Assembly (NCBI GenBank): GCA_037042915.1
Contig: CM073198.1
Span: forward strand, 1,426,001-1,490,000
Source of the DNA: Auricularia sp. M13
Lineage: Eukaryota > Basidiomycota > Agaricomycetes > Auriculariales > Auriculariaceae
DNA length: 64,000 bases
Reading direction: 5' to 3'
In this document: piece after piece, positions 31,920 through 42,898 of the stretch
How the letters are laid out: every line of letters starts with the position of its first letter
Numbering within the stretch: the first letter of the stretch is position 1
Notes under the pieces: generated by a model
What the model saw: the letters and a program-made list of their open reading frames with translations, nothing else
What the model was told of the DNA's origin: nothing
Databases searched by the model: none
Program-made: the position numbers and the translations under genes

Positions 31920-33742
31920 CTACTCCACATCACTAAATTCTACCTCGCCACCCCCATCGGACTCCTCACCATCATCACTTTCGCCGAAGACGAGGTACTG
32001 CATATCATCATTGTCTGAGAACTCAACACTCTGTGGCTCGTCGTCTGAAAACTCGACCTCCTGTGTGTCTGCTTCGACTGGCAGTAATATTAGTTGTTGA
32101 TTGTTACTTTGTTGAACTCGAGCTCACCTTGGTCGGGCCAGGGAACATAGTTCCCAGGGAGCTCAGGGAGCATTTCGGGTATATCTTCGCCGGGGATGAG
32201 TAAACCCTGTGCTGCAGCCCGCTTGTCTTGATTGAGCTGTCCACGAACGTCTTCGAGCAGAGCAGAGTAGATCGGCCAAAGAGTATCCACCGTAAGAGCA
32301 GGTTGACCAAGACACTGGTAAGCAGCCACAATGCGAGCGTGAATCCATGGCGGGACAAGCTGGAAGACCGGATGATCCGGGGGGGCATACTTCGCCTGTA
32401 TGGCGTCCAGAAGGGCAGGTTCGACCTTGACCTAGACAGCAATGAGGACAATATATTAAAACAAATGAAGGCGTACCTTGTAATCAATAGCATTGTATTC
32501 CTGTGGACGCTCGAAGATCATGTCCGGAATTCCATGCGGCAGAAACTTTTTCTTGTTGCTGCGAGGAAGCTTCTGGTTGGATTTGATGCGGTAGTTGTCC
32601 AGCTGCAGCTGCATCCAAGGAATAACGAGCCAGCGAAATACGAGACTATACAACTGTGAGTGAGCTGCGCCTATGTGGAAGATGGACATACACATGTAGA
32701 CCGTCGTCTGGTATGTAGATGCCCATCGTAACACCGTACTCGAGGAGACCCTCAAAGCCGGGTGAAAACGAGCGACGAAAGACTGACCACTTGATCTCCG
32801 GCTTTACGTTGAGGCCTTGACGCATCCATCGATGCTGGATTGTGTCGACGAGCGAGGAGTCGAGATGCTGGCGTATAACTGTGTGGGGGTTCGCGATGCC
32901 GTAGTTCTCGGGGCCTGGGTCACTCTGAGTGACGAGGCAAACACCTGCCCAACGATTAGATTCACTGTATAGTTGAGTTGATAGATTAAGATACTCGCCC
33001 CCATGTTCACGTGCGACTTCAAGGTAGTAACTGGCCAGCAGCAGAGGCTGGCGATTGCTCCACCAGACCTTCAGCCAGAGTAGCTTGCCACTATATATCT
33101 CGACGCCGAGGTGGAGAAGCAGACCGAAACGCTTCCATTTGTCATGCTGATCGAATGACCAGACGTCGTTAACGCCAGTCGCCCAAAAACGTCGCCTTTT
33201 GAGGCCGTTGCGCTTTCGGGCAGCAACTGCCATGGGGTCCAAGGCCCTGTCGTGAGCGAGAACAAGATGTCTAAAATGAGCATGTCAGGCGTGAATTGGC
33301 AATAGGAGCAAAGGATAGTGCGCACTGCGAGGCACGAATGCCATGATCATGCCACAACGAGGAAACCATATCTCCAGCTCCAATGGCAGGCAGCCGACTG
33401 CGTACTTCGGCAATGTAGGGTGCGATGCTCTCGATGGTGTGGCCTTGCTGGCGAGTGCTGATGAGTCCGTACTTGGCTCTGAGTCGCTTGAGCGTCTTGA
33501 GACTGAGATTATTGATTAGAAGAATTCAAGCAGTTAATAAATACCCAACCTCATTCCATAGACGTTCAGATCAATGGATTCATGTACATACTCGAGGATC
33601 TTCGCATCGGAGCACCGCAAATTGAAATATTTCTCGATTATTGGCATGACGTCCTCCTCCGGAGCTGAGCAGGTCAATATGAGTGCGATCTGGACGGTAG
33701 GCACTCACGGCATGGCTTGTGCTGGTTTGCTCTCTTTCCCAT
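31920..33742 (-). CDS. Integrase-core (rve-like) protein, 495 aa, eight exons, intact
   Basis: This belongs to a family I recall from basidiomycete genomes as 'integrase core domain' proteins. Its biological role is unsettled, and a transposon origin is likely. Eight exons (33742-33709, 33664-33550, 33502-33326, 33270-32999, 32944-32694, 32653-32477, 32431-32128, 32077-31920) join in frame to exactly 496 codons with stop. Intron 4 uses a GC donor. The N-terminus carries LKTLKRLRAKYGL and a helix-turn-helix-like TRQQGHTIESI block. The catalytic-type acidic residues are D149 (FDQHD), D208 (TQSDPG) and E249 (VKPEI). FRWLVIPWMQ and PHGIPDMIF follow, and the C-terminus is acidic (EFSDDEPQS ... EVEFSDVE). 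No gag, reverse transcriptase or terminal repeats flank it, so it is either a host gene or a lone transposase-derived gene. Confidence 0.85.
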
Positions 33743-34229
33743 GCACGATGTTTGAGGGGAGGAGGAGTCTGTCTGCAAAATCAGTTGCTTTATCAGACGC
33801 GTAATCCCCGATAGCCGGGCCAAGCTATGACGAATCTCATTTGTCATCATGGCAATCGTCTGAGACGGAGCTTGTATGGTGGACTATCGGGCCGGATGCC
33901 CTGGTGCAAGTTTAAACATTGGGATTCAAACCCGACAGGGTAGACAGAGTAGCAGAACGCGGTTAAAGACAAAACTGTGACGTTTGAAGCTCACGGCAAT
34001 CCTTCCTTGCGCAGCAACTTTGGGATCATGCTTACAATTGCGTGATTTGCACCGGTGACTTAAGCTTCAGTCCGGCGAAGCGCCGCTACTGACGCTCTCC
34101 CTCCCCCGCTCAGGATTGGCAAATGTCAGGGCAGCCCTCGGTGCGTTGCGCAGGAACAGGTCACAGTTCTTGGCTCATCCCCACCATAGCAGTCCGTCCA
34201 GTTCACGGAAGTGGCAGGCACTGCGCAGG
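33743..34229. other. No gene seen; upstream region of the integrase-core gene
   Basis: About 490 bp between the gene's start codon and the Gypsy LTR. No recognisable promoter element or open frame. Both borders look like single-copy sequence within this window. Confidence 0.4.
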
Positions 34230-34944
34230 TGTTAAGCCTGCTGTGCCTTGGGGGTTTGGTTGCAAGGATAGTCGAATGTCCGGGCGCAGAGAACACTCGA
34301 ACGAACAACTAGAGCCTTCGGTGCGTTATTGAGCACACCGGCTACGTCGAGTAGCACGACCGAAGGGACCGCGAGCAGCAGAGGACTCAGATGAGTAAGT
34401 CGGGCGAGGGGAGAACCCAGAGGCGAAGTCGAGAGAGAGAGATAGAGCGTGCGAGGGGCACGACTATGTCGATTTCGTAACTGGGGAGCTAGATACAAAG
34501 TCGAGGGTCTTTTATACCTGGGGAGGTGATCCGATGTACTCGGAGTGTATCCTAGAGACAAAGGAGAGGGGGCCTCAGATCAATAGAGATCGTCGTCATC
34601 GGCCGATAGGATGAGTAAGAGCGAGTGGGTAAGGTATCGGGGGATCGGACGAATGACGAGAGGCGAATGACTAAGACGAGTGGAGCGAACCGGATATGAA
34701 CACTATCGATACAGTAGGGACAAGGCGAGTTAGGTGGATGTATGCGAGTAAGGAGAGAAGCTAGAGAAGTGAGGGAGAGGTCTAGAGGTAGAGGACGATG
34801 AGGAGAACATATCCCGAGCATATGAACACGAGGGGAGATAAGCCGGGTATTCGGGAGCTTGACCGAGTTGACCGAGTGACGTAGAATGACGCCGAGTGAT
34901 GCCGAGAGCACATGAGGTCCGCGGACCGGGGCACGGGCGTAACA
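34230..34944 (-). repeat. 3' LTR of Gypsy copy 2
   Basis: 715 bp, starting TGTTAAGCC and ending GGGCGTAACA on the plus strand. It matches 42091-42763 and the LTR of copy 1. Confidence 0.92.
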
Positions 34945-35141
34945 GTATCCCCCCTTTACGTCCTGAGCCCACGAAGGACTGCAGCAACGCAAGGTGAATA
35001 CGAAAAATGAGATAGCACGCACTCGAGTCCGAATGGGGCCAAAAGATCGGGTCGGGTCGGAACGGGTCGGACGCAGATTAAAAGTGGTTGGGTCGGGAGT
35101 TGAATCGTCGAACCACTCTTGTCTTCTGCCCGCCGCCCACC

Positions 35142-36371
35142 ATGCCACGATACGAATCGCTCGAGGACGTCGCCGCCGCGTACGACCGCAAGACCGTCGG
35201 CGCCGTCATGAGGTCGCTCGAGGACGACCCGACGATGGAGGCGCTGATCGCGGCGCACGAGGACGCGAAGCGGACGCTCGGCGGCCTGCAGCAAGAGGCC
35301 GTCGACGAGGAGGACCTCGACGCGATCGAGGCGTTCAGCGCGCGCAGGCGCCAGGCGAAGGCCGAGCTGCACCTGGCGGCGCAGCGACGCTTCGGGATGC
35401 TGGCCGAGCGCGTGGCCAAGATCGCGGCGGACGCGGGCGCCAAGGCGACGAAGAGCCAGGCGTCGCCGGCGAAAGCGCCGACCACGAGCACGAAGGCGCC
35501 GGCGAAGGACGCAAGGGAGACCGAGTCGCCGCCGAAGAGGAGGAAGGCCATGGAGGTATGGGTCGAGTTACCTCGACTGCGCGATCTGGCTAAGGTGCGC
35601 TTTTGTTTTTTAGGTCGATGTCGCGAAGACGGCTCAGGCGCCGCGCAAGGTTGCGCCGAAACCCGCGCCGGTCGCGGTCGCTCGCTCGCCGTCGCTCGGG
35701 GCGGGCGAGACGCTCGAGGACGACGACGAGGTCGAGGAGATCGCGAGCCCGGTGGCGCCGGCCGCGAAGCCCAAGCCCAAGCCCAAGCCGCGCGCAGGCG
35801 GCAAGTTCACGGACAGGTGGCCGGAGGTGCCGTACGGGACGCGGTTCCCGAGCCAGGTAAGTTTTCGGTCGTTCGTGTTTTGCTCGCCGGGGCTGACATC
35901 GAGCAGTGCGAGGCTTGCGCCAAGCGCGGCGGCCAGTGCGTTCGGCAGCACCGGTCGAACACATGCACCGCGTGTCATCAGACCCGGGGCAAGTGTACGC
36001 ACTCGGGCAAGCCGTTCGTGCCGCGCGGCGAGAAGAGGGCGGCGTCGCCGAGTGCGTCGCCCGAGCGCCCCAAGAAGGTGCGCATCGTCGAGGGGACGAC
36101 GCTGGGGATGAGGGCGGCCGAGGACCGCGCGAAGACGGCCGAGCACCGCAGGGTCGTGGAGAACCACGCCCTGTGGACGAACAACTCCGTGCACAACATC
36201 GAGCGGATGTTGTACCGGATGCTGCAGTGGCAAGCGCAGCAGTTCGGCCAGTCGATCGACGAGTCGATCGACGATCCGTTCACGAGCGAGGAGGAAGAGG
36301 AGGTCGAGGAGGAGGCCGAGGAGGAGGATGAAGAAGCGGTCGAGGAAGCGACCGAGGACGCGGACGAGTAG
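35142..36371 (+). CDS. Antisense accessory gene in the Gypsy element, Zn2Cys6-like protein
   Basis: It lies inside the LTR element but on the opposite strand to gag-pol, tail-to-tail with pol (about 120 bp between the two ends). From ATG 35142 it encodes a charged N-terminal part (YESLEDVAAAYDRKTVGAVM), an Ala/Lys/Pro-rich middle, a cysteine array at 35907-35996 with spacing C-x2-C-x6-C-x8-C-x2-C-x6-C, and a Glu-rich acidic C-terminus ending at 36371. The spacing fits the fungal Zn2Cys6 DNA-binding cluster. Two short GT-AG segments (about 35555-35614 and 35857-35906) look like introns. The acidic tail suggests an activator-like or chromatin-binding protein, but that is inference. The related gene in copy 1 is broken. 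Confidence 0.65.
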   Translation: MPRYESLEDVAAAYDRKTVGAVMRSLEDDPTMEALIAAHEDAKRTLGGLQQEAVDEEDLDAIEAFSARRRQAKAELHLAAQRRFGMLAERVAKIAADAGAKATKSQASPAKAPTTSTKAPAKDARETESPPKRRKAMEVWVELPRLRDLAKVRFCFLGRCREDGSGAAQGCAETRAGRGRSLAVARGGRDARGRRRGRGDREPGGAGREAQAQAQAARRRQVHGQVAGGAVRDAVPEPGKFSVVRVLLAGADIEQCEACAKRGGQCVRQHRSNTCTACHQTRGKCTHSGKPFVPRGEKRAASPSASPERPKKVRIVEGTTLGMRAAEDRAKTAEHRRVVENHALWTNNSVHNIERMLYRMLQWQAQQFGQSIDESIDDPFTSEEEEEVEEEAEEEDEEAVEEATEDADE

Positions 36372-36491
36372 GCAATCGGGTAGGGTAGTAGCGGGTGCGA
36401 CCAAAGTCGCCCAAAATGTAATAAATGACTGTTTCTTGGAATCGGGTGAAAAGCGAGTGAGCGAAGAAATAGCGAGTGAAAAAGCGAGTGC

Positions 36492-39400
36492 TTAGATGTT
36501 TTCGAATTTCTTGAGGATTTGCTGGAACTCTTGATAACTGCCGGGAGCGCTGGGATTTGCAGCATAGAAGTCTTGAACTGCTTCTTGCGCGTGTTCGAGA
36601 TTTTCGGAGCCCATCTCGGTGGTCTCGGGGTCGTCGGGAGTGCCGATGTGACCGATCCAGCGAATGCGAAAACGAAGGCGCGAGTGACGATGGCGATTGT
36701 CGATGCGTACGCTGAGTACTTCGAGCTCGTACTCCTGCTCGCCGTCGACAACGACGGGCGGAGGAGGTTCTTGACGTTGACCGGGGAATGCTTCTTGAGG
36801 GTGAGGTTCGAGTTGCGAGACGTGAAAGACCGGGTGTACGCCAGCGAGGTAGTCGGGTAGGCTGAGAGTGAACGATTGCGAGCTAGGTTGATCGACGATC
36901 GGGAACGGGCCTAAGTAGCGATCGGCGAGTTTGCGGGTGGGCTGCGTCGTCTTGATGTGTTCCGAGAGGACGTAGGCCATGTCGCCGACCTTGAAGTCAG
37001 GCGGGGAAGTGCGTCGAGCATTCGCAGATGCAGTGTAACGTTTCTGAGCGGCAGCGATCTGCTCCTTCAGGACGTCCTGCAGTTCGTGGATGTCGACAGC
37101 GAAGTCGCGGGCGCGAGCAGAGGCAACGTCGCGCTCGGGGTAGACGGAGATGTTCGGGTGAAAACCCTTGTTGGCGAAGAAAGGCGAGACACCAGTCGAG
37201 TCGTTCGGGGTGTTGTTGTACGTGAATTCGGCGAGAGGGAGTAGCTCGGACCAGTTGTCCTGCTCGTAGTTGCAGTAGAGACGGAGGTACTGCTCGAGCG
37301 TCTGGTTCGTGCGTTCGACTTGACCGTTCGCCTCCGGGTGGTGACCCGAGGTGAAGTCCATGGTCATGTTGAGGAGCGAGCCGAGTGCGCGAAAGAAGCG
37401 GGAGACGAATTCGGAGCCGCGGTCGGTAGAGACGTGCGAGGGAGCGCCATGTTTGGCGAAGACGTGGATGAGGAAGAGACGTGCGAGTTCTTCGGAGGTG
37501 ATCTTGCCCTTGGTCGGGACGAAGATACCCTGCTTCGAGAGGCGATCAATAATGACGAGGATCACAGTGTAACCGTTGGACTCAGGGAGTTGTTCGATGA
37601 AGTCCATCGAGATCGAGTCCCAGTTGCGAAGCGGAATCGGGAGCGGTTGAAGTCGACCGTACGGCTTGTGTCGTCGAGGTTTGCTGCGCCCACAGGTGAC
37701 GCAGGCCTGGACGTAGGTACGAATCGAGTCACGCAGGTCGGGCCAGTAGTACTCGCGGGCGACCATCTTGAGTGTCTTGTTCTGACCCGGATGGCCAGCG
37801 AGCGGGTGATCGTGCTTTTCGCGAAGGATACGAAGGCGACAATCGAGAGCGTTTGGTACGTAGATCCTGCCCTTGAACAGCAAGAATCCATCGTCCGAGG
37901 CCGACCAGTTGATCGCGTCATCGGTGCCGAGTTTCGAGCGAATGTCGAGAGCGAGTTCGTCCGAGTCGTACGAGGCGCGAATGTCATCCCGAATGGACTG
38001 AGTGTCCATGATCGTGGCTGCGCGAAGGAAAGTCTCTTCAGCATACGTCGCGCGAAGGGAAGCGGCGAACTGTTCCGAAGTAAAAACGGGTCGGAAGTTC
38101 TGCGGGTTTGCGCTGGCGTAGCCACCATCCCCCCTTTTGAGATAGACGTCGTGGCGGCGAGTGAGAGCATCGGGTTTGCCGCCGAGTCGACCGGGTCGAA
38201 AGCGAATGAGGAGGTTGAAGGCAGAAAGGTACTCGGACCAGCGAGCTTGCCGACGAGTGAGCATCTTCGTGGTAGAGAAATACTCGAGGTTCTTGTGGTC
38301 CGTGACGACGTCTATTGGGGTCTCGGCCCCTTCGGGGTAGTGTCGCCAGAGTTTGAACGCCTTGAATATCGCGAGTAGCTCCTTGTCGTGCGTGTCGTAG
38401 TTGAGCTTGGTGGGAGTGAGCGTGCGCGAATGGAAAGCGACGGGGTGAACAGAGCCGTCCGGGAGGATGTGCGAGAAGATCGCCGCGATCGCGTAGTCGG
38501 AAGCGTCAGTCTCGACGACGCGAGGGAGAGCGGGATCGAAGTGGTGAAGGACGGGAGCGCAAGTGAACGCCTTCTTGAGCTCGTTGAACGCAGCGAGGCA
38601 TTGCGGAGTGAAGTTCCACGTTGCGGTCTTTCGAGTGAGACGAGTGAGCGGGACGACGATATCGGAGTAATCGTAGATGAATCGTCGATAGAAGTTTGCG
38701 AAGCCGAGGAACGACTGGATGTCGCGAACGTTGCGAGGAACGGGCCACTCGAGGAGGGTGGCAATCTTCTTCGGGTCCATGCTGATGCCCTCGGGGCTGA
38801 TGATGTACCCGAGGTACTCGATGGTGTCAGCATGGAACTCGCACTTCTCGGGCTTACAGAAGAGGTCATTCTCCCGCAGCCGTCAAAGGACCTCTCGAAC
38901 GTGTTCCTCATGCTTCGAGGGATCGTCCGAGTAGATAAGGATGTCGTCGAGGTAGACGGTGACCGTGACGTCGAGGAGATCGGAGAAGATGTCGTTCATG
39001 AAGCGCTGGAAAGCGGCTGGAGCGTTCGTGAGACCGAAAGGCATGACGAGATACTCGTAGGTGCCGTAGCGCGTTCGAAAGGCAGTCTTCCACTCGTCGC
39101 CGGCCGCGATGCGAACGTTGCTGTATCCGACACGAAGATCGAGCTTGGTGAACTTCTTGGCGGTGCGAAGGCGGTCGAGCGTGGACGAGATGAGCGGGAG
39201 CGGGTACTTGTCCTTCCGAGTGATCTTGTTGAGCCCACGATAATCGACGCATAGGCGAAGAGAACCGTCGGCCTTCTTGACGAAGAGAACCGGGGCGCCA
39301 CCCGGGGACGACGAAGAGCGAATGTGTCCTTTGCTGAGGTTATCCTGAATGTACTCCCGAAGCGCGAGTTGCTCGGGCTCGGAGAGCGAGTAGATCGGAC

Positions 39401-40205
39401 CGGATGGGAGAGGCTTGCCTTCTTCCATGTCGATCTTGAGATCGTACGGTCGATGTTCAGGGAGTCGATTCGAGGCCTCCTTTGAGAAGACGTCGAGGAA
39501 CTCGTGATAACACTCGGGGATGCCTTCGCCGGTTTCCGAGGCCGGGTTGGCAGACGCAGAGCGAGCGGGCACCGATGGATCTCGAATGTAGATGGCCGAG
39601 ACCATCGAGCCGCGAAGTCGACGAGAGGTGTCGAAGGCTGCGGCGCCGATGATCTTGATGTCGACGCGAGCAGCGGCCGCGCGAAGGGCGGTTTCGTCCA
39701 TCGGCGGTTCGGGAGGCAGAGTACGTGGCGCGGGAGGAGGTGACGACGGAGTCGGAGGATCCGAGTCGAGCGAGAACCCAGGGACGAAACCCGAGGGATC
39801 CGAGGGCGAGACACGAGTGGGGAAAGAGATGCGGTGATGGAACCAGTCAATCCTAGGATTGTAGCGGGCCAACCAGCGGTATCCCAGCACTGCAGAGCAA
39901 GTCGGATCTAGAGTGGTGAGGAGGAAGTTGATGATCATCGAAGTTCCGCAAGGGAAGCGGACGGGAAGCGACACGTATTTGGAGATAACACCGCGATAGG
40001 AGCCGTCGAAGAGCCGAAGGCGTAGCGGTTGATCGAGAGACTTTTGAGGGAGTCGAAGACTCTCGGCGAACTGAGTATCGAGGAACTGATCTTTGGAGCC
40101 AGAGTCGACGAGTGTGCAAAAGGATGGGACAGCATCGGAGGAGAGGACGACGATGAGAGCGTCTTGATCGGTGAGTGCGGCAGCGTTCAACCGAGTGTAA
40201 GGCAT
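36492..40205 (-). pseudogene. Gypsy copy 2 pol: protease, RT, RNase H, integrase, chromodomain
   Basis: Two long minus-strand frames (40205-38883 and 38780-36492) cover the polyprotein. Visible parts in order are the retropepsin DSG ([12 protein letters not shown]), reverse transcriptase ([22 protein letters not shown]), RNase H (VETDASDYAIAAI), the integrase zinc-binding part (HPGQNKTL ... CVTCGRSKP), the DDE core (SMDFIEQLP, STDRGSEF, HPEANGQVERTNQTL) and a C-terminal chromodomain (YELEVLSVRIDNR, RFRIRWIGH). The chromodomain places it among chromoviruses, which target heterochromatin-like marks. About one break separates the two frames. Confidence 0.9.
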
Positions 40206-40252
40206 CTTGGGCTTGACGCAGTTGGCCCTAGATGCCCGTGGGGAACTGCCCG

Positions 40253-40576
40253 TTAGTTTTTCGCTTCCGCCGGGGCAGAAGCGGCGGCGCCCGAGGGAGC
40301 GGGAGCCGGCGTCGAGGAAGTCGCGGGTTGAGCCTTAGCGGCGCGACCCTTCGACTCGCGATTGTGAGCGGCCTTGCGGCACTCGGACGCGGTGTGGCCG
40401 GCATGGCCACAGTAGAGGCAGAGGTTGTTATCGAGGCGACGGCGTCGTTCGGCGTCGTTGAGCTTGCCGTTCGAGTTGAGGTTCTTCGCGACGTCGTCCT
40501 TCGACTTGGTCGTGGTCTTCGAAGACGAGCGGGCCGAGGTCGAGGACTGACCCCTCGAGTTCGAGTGGTTGTTCGA

Positions 40577-40607
<31 letters not shown>

Positions 40608-42058
40608 GAGCGCGCGTTGGACTTGGTGTTCGATCGGGAGCCCGATTGAGGCGTCGCGGTCGAGGTGGTCTTCTGCGCTTTGCGGGGTTCGTTTGCGTGT
40701 TCGAGGGCTTGCTCGTCCTTATCGATCCAGTAGTTGGCGTCGATGCTAAGAGCGAGCGCAGCGAGTGGCGTCAGAGAAGCCGGGCGTTGAGCTACCTGAG
40801 CAGCGAAGACAGATTTGATGCGGCGAGGGAGTCTGCAATAGAATTGCGAGGCGAGTGCAGCGTCGTCCCAGCCGAGCAGTTTGGCGTATTCGTCGAACTG
40901 GAGCTTGTAGCGGGCGACCTTGCCGTTGTCGGCCATTTGCAGTCGTCGAATCTTGACTTCGGCGTGTTCGCGTTTGTTCGTGACGCCGAAGGTGATCGTG
41001 AGTTCGTTCTTGAATTCGTTCCAGTCTTCGAGGAACTCGTAACCGGGAGGCGGATTCGGGACGAGAGGAACGTAGCCGCCCCACCATTCCTTCGCCCGAC
41101 CCGAGAGATAGGTCGCGGTGAAGAGAATCTTCTCGCGGGACGTCTGGTACTTCCGAGGGTTGGCGAGGAAGTAGGTTTCGCAGTCGATGAGGAATCCGCG
41201 AAGTTTGTTGGCGTTTTCGCCGTCGAATTTGTCGGGTTTGGCGGCGTCGATGCGAGAGCCGCTGTCGCGGTCGACGAAGTAGACACGAGGGACGTTGTCG
41301 TGTTGATCGTGGAATTGTCGTTCGCGATCGACGTCCGAGTCGTAGCCGTCCGACGGAGGGTCAAAGGGAGGTCCCGGGGGACCAGGAGGACCGTTACCGC
41401 CACCACCGCCCCCACCGCCGCCACCTCCGAGAGGAGGGTTCGGAGGATGCAAGCCGTGCGAGTGGTGCGAGTGGTGCGAGTGGTGCGACGAGGGCGAGGG
41501 AGCACCTCGATGACCACCACCGCCACCGCCGCCTCCGCCGCCTCCGCCTCCTCCGCCACCCCCGCCGCCACGGCGGGGCGTGTTAGGGGTGCCGGATGGG
41601 AAGGAGCCGTGGAACGACGAGGAGTGCTGCGAAAAACGAGGAGTCGAGCGAGAGCCGGTGTACGGAACGAGCGCGAGAGGGTGTCGAGAGCCGAGCGAGT
41701 GAGTCGAGGGATGCGAAGGCGATCGCGTCGTGTGACTTGAGGGAGGGTAGGAACCGCTCGGGTCCGCGCGTAGTGTGGACTGGGCCGGCGAGAAACGCGA
41801 GGTGTGAAGCGAGCCGGAGAGAGTGTGTTGCGAGAGGATTTCGTCATCATCGTTCGGCGGTTGCGAGTGCCGAGATGATCCGAAGCGGCTAGTGCCCGAC
41901 ATCGGGACTGATGGCAAAGGCGTAGCCGGCTGAGGAGGTTGTTGGTTGCGAAGACGAGCCTGACGACGAGCTTCGCGAAGGATAGCGTCGGGGGAGTCGA
42001 GTAGAGGATGAGGTTCTTCTTGGTTTCTTCTGAGATTCTGTCGAGTCCCAAAGGCCAT
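40253..42058 (-). CDS. Gypsy copy 2 gag, 601 aa
   Basis: It encodes the capsid-forming gag of the element. The frame opens with [18 protein letters not shown] shortly after the 5' LTR. It has a Ser/Pro/His-rich N-terminus with a His/Ser repeat and long polyglycine runs (about 41380-41575 in DNA), then the gag core ([34 protein letters not shown]), an Asn/Gly repeat and a CCHC zinc knuckle ([14 protein letters not shown]) near the C-terminus. The frame is open throughout. Confidence 0.88.
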
Positions 42059-42090
42059 ACAACTCCAGCGGAGCTCGAGTTACAAAATAC

Positions 42091-42763
42091 TGTTAAGCCT
42101 GCTGTGCCTTGGGGGTTTGGTTGCAAGGAAAGTCGAACGTCCGGGCGCAGGGAACACTCGAATGAACAACTAGAGCCTTCGGTGCGTTATTGAGCACACC
42201 GGCTACGTCGAGTAGCACGACCGAGGGACCACGAGCAACAGAGAACTCAGATGAGTAGATCGGGCGAGGGAAGAACCCAGAGGCGAAGTCGAGAGAGAGA
42301 TAGAGTGTGCAAGGGGCACGACTATGTCGATTTCGTAACTGGGGAGCTAGATACAAAGTCAAGGGTCTTTTATACCTGGGGAGGTGATCCGATGTAATCG
42401 GAGTGTATCCTAGAGACGAAGGAGAGGGGGCCTCAGATCAATAGAGATCTTCGTCATCGGCCGATAGGATGAGTAAGAGCGAGTGGGTAAGGTATCGGGG
42501 GATCGGACGAATGACGAGAGGCAAATGACTAAGACGAGTGGAGCGGGATGTATGCGAGTAAGGAGAGAAGCTAGAGATGAGAGGGAGAGGTCTAGAGGTA
42601 GAGGATGATGAGGAGAACATATCCCAAGCGTATGAACACGAGAGGAGATAAGCCGGCTATTTGGGAGCTTGGCCAAGTTGACCGAGTTGGCCGAGTGACG
42701 TCGAGTGGTGCTGAGTGATGCTGAGAGCACGTGGGGTCCGCGGATCGTGGCACGGGCGTAACA
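42091..42763 (-). repeat. 5' LTR of Gypsy copy 2
   Basis: 673 bp, same borders as 34230-34944. The sequence between it and the gag ATG (minus strand GTATTTTGTAACTCG...) is the place for a primer-binding site, but I cannot match it to a tRNA. Confidence 0.9.
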
Positions 42764-42898
42764 CAGTCTTTGCATCGTCAAATGGGCAAGATGCTGCAGG
42801 GGTCTCGACAGCATTGTGGCGAATGTTTGGCTCCTGGTCTGCAGCAACCCGTTGCTCCAGGTCGTCAAGGTCAAGACCATTGGGAAGGACCTGAGTTA
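42764..42898 (-). other. Scrap of possibly coding host DNA between two elements
   Basis: 135 bp between the Gypsy LTR and the DIRS-like element. On the minus strand it reads in one frame as LPNGLDLDDLEQRVAADQEP and onward, which looks like ordinary protein, but it is too short to identify. Confidence 0.3.

Larger units (their letters stand above)
34230..42763 (-). mobile_element. Ty3/Gypsy chromovirus copy 2, nearly whole (8.5 kb)
   Basis: It is bounded by two LTRs (34230-34944 and 42091-42763, ends TGTTA...TAACA). On the minus strand it carries gag, then pol with protease, reverse transcriptase, RNase H, integrase and a chromodomain, with a polypurine tract (AAAGGGGGGATAC) directly before the 3' LTR. 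An extra gene lies antisense between pol and the 3' LTR. It looks close to whole, with roughly one break in pol. The LTRs differ from each other by a modest amount, so it is not brand new. The bases outside the two LTRs do not form a clear 5 bp duplication. Confidence 0.93.

Noticed and set aside
33905-33935. GATTCAAACCC as a tRNA box B
   Set aside because: No matching box A at the right distance and no cloverleaf.
37320-38378. Plus-strand 352-codon frame opposite Gypsy integrase
   Set aside because: Shadow frame of pol. No domain, and the same frame is not independently supported.
41380-41575. (CCACCG)n / GGT-rich tract as a regulatory microsatellite
   Set aside because: It is explained by polyglycine codons in the gag frame.
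40232-41740. Long plus-strand frame opposite Gypsy gag
   Set aside because: It is the mirror of the gag frame, Val/Arg/Gly-rich, with no start context. A shadow of gag codon usage, unlike the cysteine-bearing antisense gene at 35142.
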